A DNA stretch of 62,753 nt from an uncultured Erysipelotrichaceae bacterium (GCA_948442015.1 CAOJRP010000006.1:1-62753); one strand, 5' to 3'; shown: positions 37,231 through 46,336, counted from the stretch's first letter. Numbers and translations are program-made. The notes: generated by a model not told the origin, from the letters alone.

Positions 37231-37259
37231 TTTACAAGTATTTTTATTTGTGCTAAAGT
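37231..37259 (+). promoter_or_regulatory. Promoter of the small peptide mRNA
   Basis: TTTACA (37231-37236), 17-base spacer, TAAAGT (37254-37259) with the extended TG element (TGC just before). Transcription would start near 37266, so the mRNA would begin with the AGACACGAAATAT arm. Confidence 0.7.
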
Positions 37260-37266
37260 ATGACCT

Positions 37267-37488
37267 AGACACGAAATATTGTTTAATGCCTTTATTTTTA
37301 GTGACTTCTTTAGGGGGTATTAAAAATTTGGAGGTGGATGCGTATGAAGCGAATAATTGACAAATTATTTAAAATCATATACATAATTCTATTTATACAA
37401 ATTTACTTGCTATTGCATAAATAAAATAAGCTGATACAGCAATGTATCAGCACCAACCTTTTAAAGGCAACGAACATATTTCGTGTCT
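37267..37488. repeat. 13-bp inverted repeat bracketing the peptide locus
   Basis: AGACACGAAATAT (37267-37279) and its exact complement ATATTTCGTGTCT (37476-37488) lie 222 bases apart end to end. In RNA the very 5' end of the peptide message would pair with its 3' region, the fold-back seen in several type I toxin mRNAs such as hok. It could also be the ends of a tiny mobile element, but no target duplication is visible. Confidence 0.8.
37344..37424 (+). CDS. 26-residue basic/hydrophobic peptide, candidate type I toxin
   Basis: The peptide is MKRIIDKLFKIIYIILFI-QIYLLLHK (18 + 8 residues): a basic N-terminal face (KR, K, K) and an almost continuous hydrophobic stretch of Ile, Leu, Tyr and Phe able to span or sit in a membrane. 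GGAGG at 37330-37334 is nine bases before ATG 37344, the best SD in its neighbourhood; an ATG two codons earlier is too close. A 78-nt leader, 5'-3' complementarity and a convergent antisense RNA fit type I toxins such as TisB, ShoB, Ibs and BsrG in architecture, though I see no sequence similarity. Location between rplI and the YugP-like gene is intergenic. Confidence 0.65.
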   Translation: MKRIIDKLFKIIYIILFIQIYLLLHK

Positions 37489-37491
37489 TTA
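37416..37491 (-). ncRNA. Candidate antisense antitoxin RNA
   Basis: On the minus strand TTGAAA (37522-37527), 17 bases, TATTAT (37499-37504) with a TG extension predicts a start near 37491. The RNA would run about 75 nt and end at the perfect hairpin GCTGATACA-TTGC-TGTATCAGC (37430-37451) followed by TTATTTTATTT. It is fully complementary to the 3' untranslated part of the peptide message, up to its stop codon. Its first bases repeat the first bases of the peptide message. Confidence 0.6.
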
Positions 37492-37533
37492 TATTTAGAT
37501 AATAACATAGTTTTTAATGTATTTCAAATAAAT

Positions 37534-38205
37534 TTAATCTCGGTCATTATTGCCAAATATTAAAACAAGTCTTAATATCTGTAAAGCACTAGCCAAAACA
37601 CCTGCTACGTAAGTCATCGCTGCACTAGTTAATATTTTTTTACAACCAATATGTTCTGATGGAACAACAATATTTTCTTCTTCTAGTATTTTAAGAGCTC
37701 TTTTACTAGCATCAAACTCAACTGGCAAAGTAATAAGTTGAAAAATAAGTCCTAACCCAGTTAAAGCAATACCAACATAAACTAAATCTAATGCTTGCAT
37801 AACAATACCAATTAAGATAATTATATATGATAAACTTGTCCCTAAATTAACTATTGGATAAATAAGGCTTCTTAAACGGAGCATAAAATAATTTTCTTTA
37901 TCTTGAATAGCATGTCCACACTCATGAACTGCAATAGCTGCTGCAGCTATCGTTTCTCCATGAAATACTTCGCTAGATAGTCTAACTACTTTCCTTGATG
38001 GGTCATAGTGGTCCGTTAAGTTTCCTTTTACTTCAACAACATAGATATTTGATAAACCATGCTTATCAAGGATTTCTCTTGCTACTTCTTGCCCACTCAT
38101 TTTCTTTTCTAAAGGTTGTTTTTTATAATTACTATAATTAATACTAATAAAAATTTGGGCAACCCCAGGTATTAAAAGTATTAAAATTATAAGAATCAAA
38201 TCCAC
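37534..38205 (-). CDS. YugP-like membrane zinc metallopeptidase
   Basis: About 223 residues. HECGHAIQ (about residue 95) is an HExxH zinc motif in a Zn_peptidase_2 (YugP) domain; hydrophobic segments at the N-terminus and after the active site anchor it in the membrane. GTG 38205 is eight bases from the AGGAG SD and is preferred; ATG 38211 is only two bases from it. The family's substrates are unknown. Confidence 0.85.
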   Translation of the reverse strand: MDLILIILILLIPGVAQIFISINYSNYKKQPLEKKMSGQEVAREILDKHGLSNIYVVEVKGNLTDHYDPSRKVVRLSSEVFHGETIAAAAIAVHECGHAIQDKENYFMLRLRSLIYPIVNLGTSLSYIIILIGIVMQALDLVYVGIALTGLGLIFQLITLPVEFDASKRALKILEEENIVVPSEHIGCKKILTSAAMTYVAGVLASALQILRLVLIFGNNDRD

Positions 38206-38259
38206 TTTCATCACTCCTACTAATAAATATAACACGTTATTGTGAAGATTATGTTAAAT

Positions 38260-39570
38260 TTATAAAATATTTTTTTCTACTAGTTCTTCTCTTATTTTGT
38301 CAGCACTTGCAAAATCTTTAATTTCTTTATAAGACAACCATTTATTATATAATTCTTTATCATCACTCAATAATTCTTTCAAATCATACTTCAATCCTAA
38401 AATAGTATTAATTAGATTAATTTTATCATAGGAAATAGTTATATCTTCCTTATTTCTTAAAGCACTATTTAAATCTTTTACTAATTCCATTAAATAACTA
38501 AGCAAATTTGGAGTATTAAAGTCTTCATCCATTATCTCATTAATTCGTTCATCTATCTTTATTTTACCAACTTCTAAATTTCCTAATTGAATTTGCAAAT
38601 TAGCTTGTTTCAATACATCATTTATTTTTTTATCAACGATATTCGCCTCATTAAATAATTCATCTGTAAAATTAAGCGGTAGGCGATAATGTGTTTTAAA
38701 TAAAGCAATCTTAATTACATTAGCTTTATGAAGTTTAATAAAATCTTTGGCTAAAATAAAATTATTTAAGCTCTTACTCATCTTTTCGCCATCAACATTA
38801 ATATGGCCATTATGCATCCAATAATTAGCTAAAGTGTTATTATTTAAAGCGATACTTTGAGCAATTTCATTTTCATGATGCGGAAACTTTAAATCAACTC
38901 CTCCTCCATGAATATCGATTTTTTCACCAAATAAAGAATTAATCATTACAACACATTCTGTGTGCCAACCAGGTATCCCTAAACCCCAAGGTGATTCAAA
39001 TTGTTCTCCCTCCGTTGTCTTACGCCATAAAGCAAAATCTAAAGGACTTTCTTTTTTCTCATCAACTTCAACTCTAATTCCACTTTTTAGTTCATTAATA
39101 TCTTGATTAGATAAAATACCATAATCTTTTATCTTTTCAACCCTGAAATAAACATCACCATCTTTTTCATATGCCATATCTTTTTCAATTAACTTACTAA
39201 TAAAGATATATATATCTTCCATATGTTCTATTACACGAGGACGGTAATTAATTTTTGAACAATTATAACTTTCTAAATCACTTAAATAAGCTTTAATAAA
39301 TTTATCAGCTACATCACGCTCTGTTATTCCAAGTTCTTTAGCAGCTGCAATAATCTTGGGATTAACATCAGTAAAATTAGAGGCATACAAAACATCATAT
39401 CCTAAATACTTAAAATAATTGTAAACCATATCAAAAGTAATGACAGGACGCATGTTACCAATATGAACATAGTTATAGACTGTTGGTCCACAGACATACA
39501 TTTTGACTTTGCCTTTTTCTATAGGAATAAATTCCTCTAACAATCCCGTCAAAGTATTATATATTTTCAT
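38260..39570 (-). CDS. cysS: Cysteinyl-tRNA synthetase
   Basis: Class I aminoacyl-tRNA synthetase, 436 residues, a little shorter than Bacillus (466) because the C-terminal domain is trimmed. CGPTVYNYVHIGNMRP contains the zinc Cys28 and HIGH-type motif; later zinc ligands appear in GWHTECVVM and FPHHENE; KMSKSLNNF is the KMSKS loop. It follows gltX by seven bases, the common Firmicutes gltX-cysS pair (cysE absent). Confidence 0.96.
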   Translation of the reverse strand: MKIYNTLTGLLEEFIPIEKGKVKMYVCGPTVYNYVHIGNMRPVITFDMVYNYFKYLGYDVLYASNFTDVNPKIIAAAKELGITERDVADKFIKAYLSDLESYNCSKINYRPRVIEHMEDIYIFISKLIEKDMAYEKDGDVYFRVEKIKDYGILSNQDINELKSGIRVEVDEKKESPLDFALWRKTTEGEQFESPWGLGIPGWHTECVVMINSLFGEKIDIHGGGVDLKFPHHENEIAQSIALNNNTLANYWMHNGHINVDGEKMSKSLNNFILAKDFIKLHKANVIKIALFKTHYRLPLNFTDELFNEANIVDKKINDVLKQANLQIQLGNLEVGKIKIDERINEIMDEDFNTPNLLSYLMELVKDLNSALRNKEDITISYDKINLINTILGLKYDLKELLSDDKELYNKWLSYKEIKDFASADKIREELVEKNIL

Positions 39571-39577
39571 TAAATCA

Positions 39578-41005
39578 CTAACTTTCTAAATATTTAATAA
39601 CTTCCTCTTTACCCATTAAATATACTTCATCAGGTAACTCTGGTCCATGCATTTGACCACTTATCTTTATTCTAATTGGCATATAAAGAAGTTTTCCTTT
39701 CACATTTGCTTTCTCTTTCGTATTTTCAATAGCTAAAGCAATATTCTCTGTATTCCACTTTTCAATACTTTTTAACTCATCGCAGAATACTTTTATCGTA
39801 TTTGGTACAGTTTCTTCATTATCCATAAACTCTTTACATTCACCAGTAATTTCAAAACCATCTTGGAAGAATAAACTAGTAACCTCTCCAATCTCTTTTC
39901 CATAGCTTATATGACTCTTATAAACCCTTAAGAGATGATTAATCCATTCTTCACTTTTACTACTTAAATCATATGCAGAAACAAGGAAAGGTTTAACCCA
40001 TTTTACAAAGTCATCATCAGGCATATTTTTAATATATTGCTGATTAACCCATCTAAGTTTCTTAACATCATATTGACTTGATGATTTACTTAATCTTTTT
40101 TCATCAAAATTACTTATAAGTTCATCCATAGTAAAAATCTCTTGATTAGTTGCTGGACTCCAACCAAGTAAACACAAATAATTAACTATTGCTAGAGGAA
40201 GATACCCTTCATCATATAAATCCATAAATGAAGCATCACCATTTCTTTTAGATAATTTATTACCATCTTCTCCCATTACCATTGCAACATGAATATAAGT
40301 AGGTATTTCCCAACCAAAATCATCATAAACAAGATTGTATTTTGCCGTTTGGTCAAGGTATTCATGCCCTCTAATAACATGAGTAATACCCATTAAATGG
40401 TCATCAACAATATTTGCAAAATTATATGTTGGATATCCATCACTTTTAAGTAATATTTGATCTTCTAAAACACTATTATCTATTTTAATTGTTCCATGAA
40501 TTAAATCATGAACTTCTGTTACTCCCTCTTTAGGCATTTTTTGTCTAATAACATAAGGAATATTTTGAGCCATTTTTTCGGCAACTTCTTCTTTTGTTAA
40601 TCTACTACATCTACCATCATATAAAAATGCAGTCTTTTTTTGTTCCGCAACACTTCTTTGATGATTTAGTTCTTCTTCTGTACAAAAACAATAATATGCT
40701 TTTCCCATTTCTACTAGTTTTTCGGCATATTCCTTATAAATCTCTTTTCGCTCACTTTGAATATAAGGTCCAACTTCCCCAGGATTATTCGGCCCCTCAT
40801 CAATATCAAAATGACATAATTCTAAAGTTTTATAGATAAAATCAATAGCACCTTCTACTTTTCTTTCTTGGTCCGTATCTTCTATTCTTAAAATAAATTC
40901 TCCACCATTTTTCTTAGCAACCAAATATTCAAATATTGCTGTTCTTAAATTTCCTATATGCATAAATCCTGTTGGACTTGGTGCAAATCTTGTTCTTACT
41001 TTCAT
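39578..41005 (-). CDS. gltX: Glutamyl-tRNA synthetase
   Basis: 475 residues from MKVRTRFAPSPTG (ATG 41005, GGGAG SD; GTG 41014 also in frame). HIGH-type motif GFMHIGNLRTA, DTDQERK, and the KLSKR form of the KMSKS loop (GNKLSKRNGD). It is probably the non-discriminating form that also charges tRNA-Gln, as in most Firmicutes, but that cannot be shown from this sequence. Confidence 0.96.
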   Translation of the reverse strand: MKVRTRFAPSPTGFMHIGNLRTAIFEYLVAKKNGGEFILRIEDTDQERKVEGAIDFIYKTLELCHFDIDEGPNNPGEVGPYIQSERKEIYKEYAEKLVEMGKAYYCFCTEEELNHQRSVAEQKKTAFLYDGRCSRLTKEEVAEKMAQNIPYVIRQKMPKEGVTEVHDLIHGTIKIDNSVLEDQILLKSDGYPTYNFANIVDDHLMGITHVIRGHEYLDQTAKYNLVYDDFGWEIPTYIHVAMVMGEDGNKLSKRNGDASFMDLYDEGYLPLAIVNYLCLLGWSPATNQEIFTMDELISNFDEKRLSKSSSQYDVKKLRWVNQQYIKNMPDDDFVKWVKPFLVSAYDLSSKSEEWINHLLRVYKSHISYGKEIGEVTSLFFQDGFEITGECKEFMDNEETVPNTIKVFCDELKSIEKWNTENIALAIENTKEKANVKGKLLYMPIRIKISGQMHGPELPDEVYLMGKEEVIKYLES

Positions 41006-41076
41006 ATATAACACTCCCTTGTTTTCACTTATTTTACCATATTTTATGGAAAAAAACTTAAGAAATTATACGATAA

Positions 41077-41111
41077 TAAAAAAACGATTCCATTAATTCT
41101 GATTATCGTTT
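41077..41111 (-). terminator. Terminator of the 41343/41110 gene pair
   Basis: On the minus strand AAACGAT pairs with ATCGTTT around a 16-nt loop, followed by TTTT. It contains the stop codon of the gene at 41110. Confidence 0.7.
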
Positions 41112-41346
41112 ATTTTCCCTCATCTTCTTTAATATTTTTATCAAATTCCACAAGTAGTTGTCCCAACAATTCTGTATCATTAACTACTTTAATTTCATCG
41201 TTTACTAATTCTCCAATAACAATATTTTTATAGTCAAGAATATCAGCAAGATATATATAATTTTTTCCATTAAGAGTAGCAGAGCTAACTTTAACATATT
41301 TTTTATTATTATCAAGAGTAATAACTAAATCTTTTTCTTTATTCAT
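41110..41346 (-). CDS. Small hypothetical protein (DUF1292-like?)
   Basis: 78 residues, beta-rich pattern DLVITLDNNKKYVKVSSATLNGKNYIYLADI with an acidic end. It resembles small proteins of the DUF1292 kind in pattern only, so the family is uncertain. Its start overlaps the preceding gene by four bases. Confidence 0.55.
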   Translation of the reverse strand: MNKEKDLVITLDNNKKYVKVSSATLNGKNYIYLADILDYKNIVIGELVNDEIKVVNDTELLGQLLVEFDKNIKEDEGK

Positions 41347-41759
41347 CTTGAAAGTCCTCCTAAATTATTTTCTTTCTCATCTTCTAAATCATCTATTAAA
41401 GTTTCTCTATATGCATCTTGCCCCATTTTCTTCATTCTGTTAACAACTTCATTTACTCCATTCTTTTCTTTTAAATTTTCAATACTTTTGTTATATAAAA
41501 CACGCATTTTATCTATTGAAGTAGCTACACTTGCAAATGTCACTCCAGCTATAACAGCTCCAAATATCAAAAATATATAACTTCTTTCTGCAAATATTTC
41601 TATTCCTGTAGTTGTTACTAAACCTACAGCTGTAGCAATAGCAGCTTTGATTCTTTCTCTATTAAACATGGCAGTATCTTTAACTAGTTGTTGCATTTCA
41701 TCATCTAACTCATATATTTCGCTAATTTTTGTTATCTTATATGTTTCTTCATTATTCAT
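41343..41759 (-). CDS. Hypothetical membrane protein
   Basis: 138 residues from ATG 41759 (GAGGAGTG SD). Two hydrophobic segments around residues 40-80 (AAIATAVGLVTTTGIEIFA, FLIFGAVIAGVTFASVA) lie between charged helical ends. It forms an operon with the 78-residue protein. Function unknown. Confidence 0.6.
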   Translation of the reverse strand: MNNEETYKITKISEIYELDDEMQQLVKDTAMFNRERIKAAIATAVGLVTTTGIEIFAERSYIFLIFGAVIAGVTFASVATSIDKMRVLYNKSIENLKEKNGVNEVVNRMKKMGQDAYRETLIDDLEDEKENNLGGLSR

Positions 41760-41860
41760 AACTATCACTCCTCATGCCTATTATTTTACCATATAATAAG
41801 TAAAATGGCTTTAATTTTTCATTTGTTTACTATATAATATTCTTAGATGGAGGTTTTAAA

Positions 41861-42442
41861 ATGGTAAACTTAGAAGAAAAATTTATTTTATTAGAAATTA
41901 GTGGAGAACATGGAGATATTGAAACATATAAAAATATTTTACTTGATGCAAATGCTTTAAATATTAAGAGAATATTATTTGCGTGTATTTGGGATGAACA
42001 AGAAGAAAAAGGAGAAGAACTTTTAAAAAAAGTACAAGAAATGTGTAGAACTCTTTACATAGAGCCTTTCCCATCAATTTTAGGAAGTAAAGAAATGATG
42101 TTTAAAAGTGCAATGGTTGGTACTGCAAGTTTTATAATAGAGGATATAGTTATTCCTAGTTTAAGTAATATGGTTTCCTTAGAAGATTATAAAAACAATA
42201 AAACTTTAGCAAGTCATGCTGAAACATATATGGGTAAATTTATGGAAAAGTTAGAAAATGGAGAATTAACACGAAAAGAAGAACCAACTAACAATCCAGT
42301 TAAACTAGATGAGAGTTTTATTGAAGAAAAAGTAGCAGATTTTAATGAAATGCTAAATTCTCCTTTTGGAGAGCTTATAAAACAAGCTACTAATAATACT
42401 GATAAAAGCTTATCACTTACACCTAAAGATAAAGAAGAATAG
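41861..42442 (+). CDS. Hypothetical protein, first of a two-gene operon
   Basis: 193 residues, soluble, no recognised domain. A mixed alpha/beta start (EEKFILLEISGEHGDIETYKNIL) and a charged, proline-containing tail. TATAAT and GGAGG lie just upstream. The next gene follows by eight bases on the same strand, so the two are probably cotranscribed. Confidence 0.6.
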   Translation: MVNLEEKFILLEISGEHGDIETYKNILLDANALNIKRILFACIWDEQEEKGEELLKKVQEMCRTLYIEPFPSILGSKEMMFKSAMVGTASFIIEDIVIPSLSNMVSLEDYKNNKTLASHAETYMGKFMEKLENGELTRKEEPTNNPVKLDESFIEEKVADFNEMLNSPFGELIKQATNNTDKSLSLTPKDKEE

Positions 42443-42449
42443 TATTTAA

Positions 42450-42935
42450 GTGATAACATTGAAAAAAGAAATTTTATATACAGCATTTAAAGGAAAAACT
42501 AATTCTTCAAAAGTATTGTTAGATAATATAAATAGTCAAGACAAACTATATCTAACTAATAGTTTTGTTACGAGTGTTACGGAGTTAGAACAAAAATTAA
42601 AAAAGAAACATTACGATTTAATTATTTCTTTTGAACAAGCATTTTTAGACTTAGATACAATTCAAATAGAAACAATAGCACAAATAGATGATAACGTTCT
42701 TAAAACAAATTATGATTATTTAAAACTAAAAAAAGATTTAGAAAAAGAATACAAAGTTGCCATATCAAAAACAGCAAGCAATTATCTATGCAACAACATT
42801 TATTATCATGGTTTAAGAATAATAAAAGAAAACAATTACAAAACAAATATTATTTTTATTCATATACCTAAACTTGAAAATATAAGCAATATTATATCTT
42901 TAGCAAATATTTTTAATAATCTAAATCTAAAATAA
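42450..42935 (+). CDS. Hypothetical protein, second of a two-gene operon
   Basis: 161 residues from GTG 42450 (TTG 42459 is an alternative). It is lysine- and asparagine-rich with an alpha/beta pattern (KVLLDNINSQDKLYLTNSF ... NIIFIHIPKLENI). No recognised family. Convergent with the ClpC-like gene. Confidence 0.5.
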   Translation: MITLKKEILYTAFKGKTNSSKVLLDNINSQDKLYLTNSFVTSVTELEQKLKKKHYDLIISFEQAFLDLDTIQIETIAQIDDNVLKTNYDYLKLKKDLEKEYKVAISKTASNYLCNNIYYHGLRIIKENNYKTNIIFIHIPKLENISNIISLANIFNNLNLK

Positions 42936-42952
42936 AAAGCACATTATTGTGC
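42934..42952 (-). terminator. Terminator of the ClpC-like gene
   Basis: On the minus strand GCACA-ATAA-TGTGC followed by TTTTT; it contains the TAA stop codon of the gene. Confidence 0.8.
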
Positions 42953-44947
42953 CAATACAACTAATTCTCTCAATTCTTTATTAATACTTTTGATAACACC
43001 TTTATAACCATTTAATTTATAATTTGAAGAAGCGGCAATACTTTCGTAATTTAAGGAAGTATTGTTTTCTTTATTATATCTATCTATATATGTATTAACA
43101 TCTTCTTTTGTAACAGCATTAAAGTTAATTACTTCATCAACAATTATGTCCTCACTTTCTTTAATATTTTCTGAAAAACCAATAGAGTTTTTCGTTGTTT
43201 CGTTAAAAATAACAATCGTATTATTAAAACATATTTTCTCACTATTATAATCTAGACATTCTCCATCACTAATAATTGTGTTAAATAACTCTTTAACTTT
43301 AGGTGATGCCATATTATAATTATTTATTTCTAAGATACTACAAGGTTCATTTTTTACTTCTTGAAAAACATATTTAGTTCGATAAGTTCCACCAACTAGT
43401 TTTTCAATAGATTCATCGTAACTATAGTCTTCTAAATTAATTACTATTTTATTTCTTTTTAAAGTTTTACTAATTTCTTCAATAATCATCGATTTCCCAA
43501 CACCACTACCACCAACAAATTGTAAACTTAAGACCTCATTATCTTTAAATAATTTATATCTAATATTAGAAATTATTCTACTTATTGCTTCTTTTTGATT
43601 AATTACTTTTTCTTGTAATCTATTATTTAGTTTTGTTACTAATTCTTCTTTTGGCGTTTTAATATCAGCATTAATAATATTAGAAATTACTGCTAAGATA
43701 TCTTCTTTTGTAATAGAGATTTGTCTCTCTTCTTGTCCATTTTCTAGTTCTTTCAAAGCTCCCTCATAGTCATCTTTTAAAATATACTCTTTCTTTTTTT
43801 CATTTCTTTCATTACATTTCTTAATATAATTACAATTACTATTGACTTTAGCACATACTAAATCTAGCACTTCTAAAGACTTATCAGGATTATATCTATT
43901 ATGAATATAACGATTAGAATAGTCCATAATATCTTTAATATTTTCATCTGTTATTACTAAATCATGAAATACTTCATATTTATTCTTTACTTTCTCTAAA
44001 ATATCTTTTGTTGCTTCATAATCTGTTTCCTTAATTGTAATTAAATCAAATCTTCGATTTAATGCTTTATCTTTTAAAATCGTATTATTATACTCAGCTA
44101 TCGTTGTAGCACCAATAATTTTGATATCCCCTCTTGCTAAATATGGCTTTAAGATATCGGCAGCATTTATAGCTCCATCAGCACCTCCTGCATTAACTAA
44201 AGTATGAATTTCATCGATAAAAAGAATTATTTTATTATTTATTAAAGAATCAATCAAATTATGAAGTTTTTCTTCAAATTCTCCACGGTATTTAGTCCCT
44301 GCAACTAGAGAACCCATTTCAATACTAATAATTTTATAACCAATTAGTTTATCTGGAACTTCTTTCTTCTTTAGTCTTCTTGCTAGTTCAGTAACTATTG
44401 CTGTTTTACCTACTCCAGCATTACCTATAAGTAAGGGATTACATTTATCTTTTTTTAGCAGTGAACTTATTATTGATTCTATTTCCTTTTCCCTTCCTAT
44501 TAAAATACTATCGCTATCAAGTTCTTTACCTAAAGAAAGTGACCCAGTAGAGTTCTTAACTAAGTCATTATATAGAGCATCTAAATCGACTCCCATGTTT
44601 AATAAAACTCTAATAGCTATTCCATCACTTTCTTCGATTAAAGCAATTATTAAATGTTTAGAACTCACTTCTTCATTTTTATTACTAGCTACATCGTTTG
44701 CATTTTCAATAATTCTTTTAAAAAGAGGGGTATGTAAAACATAAGGAGTATCCTTCTTACAGTTACCAACTATTTTCACTAAGTTTTTAGAAAAACTATT
44801 ATAAGTAATACTGTATCTATTAAGTGTTGCTACTACTTCATCATCACTTGCTAAAATTGAAAGTAATAAATGCTCACTTCCAACGTAAGGATGTCTTAAT
44901 TTCTTCATTTCATACTCGGCATTTTTTAATATTTCATTATATTCCAT
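42944..44947 (-). CDS. clpC: ClpC-like AAA+ ATPase with degenerate second domain
   Basis: 667 residues, against about 810 for ClpC. The Clp N-domain (about 1-140) and D1 are normal: Walker A GNAGVGKTAIV, Walker B IILFIDEIHTLV, GAT sensor, and a short ClpC-type middle domain (about 380-415). D2 keeps Walker A (GGSGVGKSMII) but the usual LLDEIEKAH Walker B reads ILEINNYNMAS, lacking the catalytic DE pair, and the GYVGY pore loop and a ClpP-binding loop are not seen. It may be a chaperone or regulator rather than a ClpP partner. ctsR and mcsAB are absent. Confidence 0.8.
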   Translation of the reverse strand: MEYNEILKNAEYEMKKLRHPYVGSEHLLLSILASDDEVVATLNRYSITYNSFSKNLVKIVGNCKKDTPYVLHTPLFKRIIENANDVASNKNEEVSSKHLIIALIEESDGIAIRVLLNMGVDLDALYNDLVKNSTGSLSLGKELDSDSILIGREKEIESIISSLLKKDKCNPLLIGNAGVGKTAIVTELARRLKKKEVPDKLIGYKIISIEMGSLVAGTKYRGEFEEKLHNLIDSLINNKIILFIDEIHTLVNAGGADGAINAADILKPYLARGDIKIIGATTIAEYNNTILKDKALNRRFDLITIKETDYEATKDILEKVKNKYEVFHDLVITDENIKDIMDYSNRYIHNRYNPDKSLEVLDLVCAKVNSNCNYIKKCNERNEKKKEYILKDDYEGALKELENGQEERQISITKEDILAVISNIINADIKTPKEELVTKLNNRLQEKVINQKEAISRIISNIRYKLFKDNEVLSLQFVGGSGVGKSMIIEEISKTLKRNKIVINLEDYSYDESIEKLVGGTYRTKYVFQEVKNEPCSILEINNYNMASPKVKELFNTIISDGECLDYNSEKICFNNTIVIFNETTKNSIGFSENIKESEDIIVDEVINFNAVTKEDVNTYIDRYNKENNTSLNYESIAASSNYKLNGYKGVIKSINKELRELVVLAQ

Positions 44948-45005
44948 AAATAAAATCTCCTCTATTAATATTATGAAGGAGATTTAAAATATTTAATCAA
45001 ACTTA

Positions 45006-46259
45006 TTATAAATTTTTTATAAATGTACTAAGAGATTCCCCTTTAACCACTCTTATTCTTGGTAATAAGTAAGGATCCATGCCTTTTTTGGCTTTTCCAA
45101 ATACTGTTGTAAGTCCCACTTTAAAACCAGCTTCTTTTGTAATTGCTAATACTTGTTCATTAACATGTCCAAAAGGATAAGCTAATACGTCACTATTTCC
45201 AACTATAGATATACTTGTCTGTAAGTCCTTTAAACCATCATTATGATTTATACAAGTGAATTTACCATATCCATCGCAAGTAAGCCAGTGCATATCATGT
45301 GTGTGAGATCCAAAATTAATATAAGGAGAAGAATAGTTCTTAAAATACATTCCTGTCTCCCACCTCGTCATTAAAAAGCAAGTAGCGGGTACACCATATT
45401 TGTTTAAAATAGGTACAGCATATAAAGGAACAGATTTATGCCAATCATCAATTGTTATAACAACACTTTTCTCTGGTAATGTCTTTTTCCCATCAATAAA
45501 AGCTCTAACTTCATCCCATGTAGGAAAATAATAGTTATTATCTTTTAAATATTTAATTTGTTCTTCAAATAATTTGATTTCTAAGTAATTGTTATCTTTG
45601 GCTACTTCGCCATTTTCTTCACTATAGAAAAAATGATACATTAATATTGGAATACCTCTTCCTGTTCCATTAGTTACTGCACTAATAACTTTCTTTTTAA
45701 CATTGATTATTCTTTCAGTATTTACTTCATTTCCAGATGAGTCTTTTACTTTATAAATAATCTTATATTGTCCTTTCGTCTTGTAATCAACTTCATCAAT
45801 CACTTCAACATTATCTGTTATATCCCCATCATAATTATCAATTGCCGTATATCCTTCTTCTTTATAAGCAGCTTTCTTTGTATCAGTAAAGTAAATAGTG
45901 TATTCTTTTTTTCCTTTTAAAGTAATCTCTGGAGAAATATTATCAACTACTTTAACAATTCTTTTTTCTTCATTAGTATGTTTTAAATATTTAGTATTAA
46001 AACTATAATTTATTTCGTAAGTACCAACTTTACTAGAATCTACTTCTCCTCTAATTTTAATATCTTTAGAATAATCTTTATTTAAAATAGTTAGTTTTGC
46101 TCCTTCTTCATTATAGTTTTCATTTAAAGGGATAATTATTTCCTGTTCTCCATTAATAGCTAATACTGGTTTTACACATAAATAAATATATAAACTAGGT
46201 ATTATCAATATTAATAAAAAAGTAATTACTATAATTAAAATAACTTTTCTCTTTCTCAT
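45006..46259 (-). CDS. Membrane-anchored polysaccharide deacetylase with Ig-like domains
   Basis: 417 residues from ATG 46259 (GGTGAG SD). N-terminal anchor (ILIIVITFLLILIIPSLYIYL), two bacterial Ig-like (DUF5011-type) domains (about 40-205; DNYDGDITDNVEVI), then a NodB deacetylase domain with TIDDW (usual TFDDG) and SHTHDMH metal-binding motifs and AYPFGHVN. It probably removes acetyl groups from a surface polymer or peptidoglycan. It is the last chromosomal gene before the integrated element. Confidence 0.88.
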   Translation of the reverse strand: MRKRKVILIIVITFLLILIIPSLYIYLCVKPVLAINGEQEIIIPLNENYNEEGAKLTILNKDYSKDIKIRGEVDSSKVGTYEINYSFNTKYLKHTNEEKRIVKVVDNISPEITLKGKKEYTIYFTDTKKAAYKEEGYTAIDNYDGDITDNVEVIDEVDYKTKGQYKIIYKVKDSSGNEVNTERIINVKKKVISAVTNGTGRGIPILMYHFFYSEENGEVAKDNNYLEIKLFEEQIKYLKDNNYYFPTWDEVRAFIDGKKTLPEKSVVITIDDWHKSVPLYAVPILNKYGVPATCFLMTRWETGMYFKNYSSPYINFGSHTHDMHWLTCDGYGKFTCINHNDGLKDLQTSISIVGNSDVLAYPFGHVNEQVLAITKEAGFKVGLTTVFGKAKKGMDPYLLPRIRVVKGESLSTFIKNL

Positions 46260-46308
46260 ATTTCTCACCATTTATATAGTAACACAAAATAAACCTTTTT
46301 TAATATAG

Positions 46309-46324
46309 TTATGTTATAATATTT
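46309..46324. repeat. Putative attL, 16-bp direct repeat
   Basis: TTATGTTATAATATTT, identical to 58152-58167. It is the left boundary of the element, about 50 bases outside the integrase stop. It contains TGTTATAAT, an extended -10 box. Confidence 0.65.
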
Positions 46325-46336
46325 CAAATTTTGAAG

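Noticed and set aside
37267-37488. The bracketing 13-bp inverted repeat as the ends of a MITE
   Set aside because: No target-site duplication or second copy is visible in the window, and the promoters and SD fit an expressed locus better. It stays as the main alternative.
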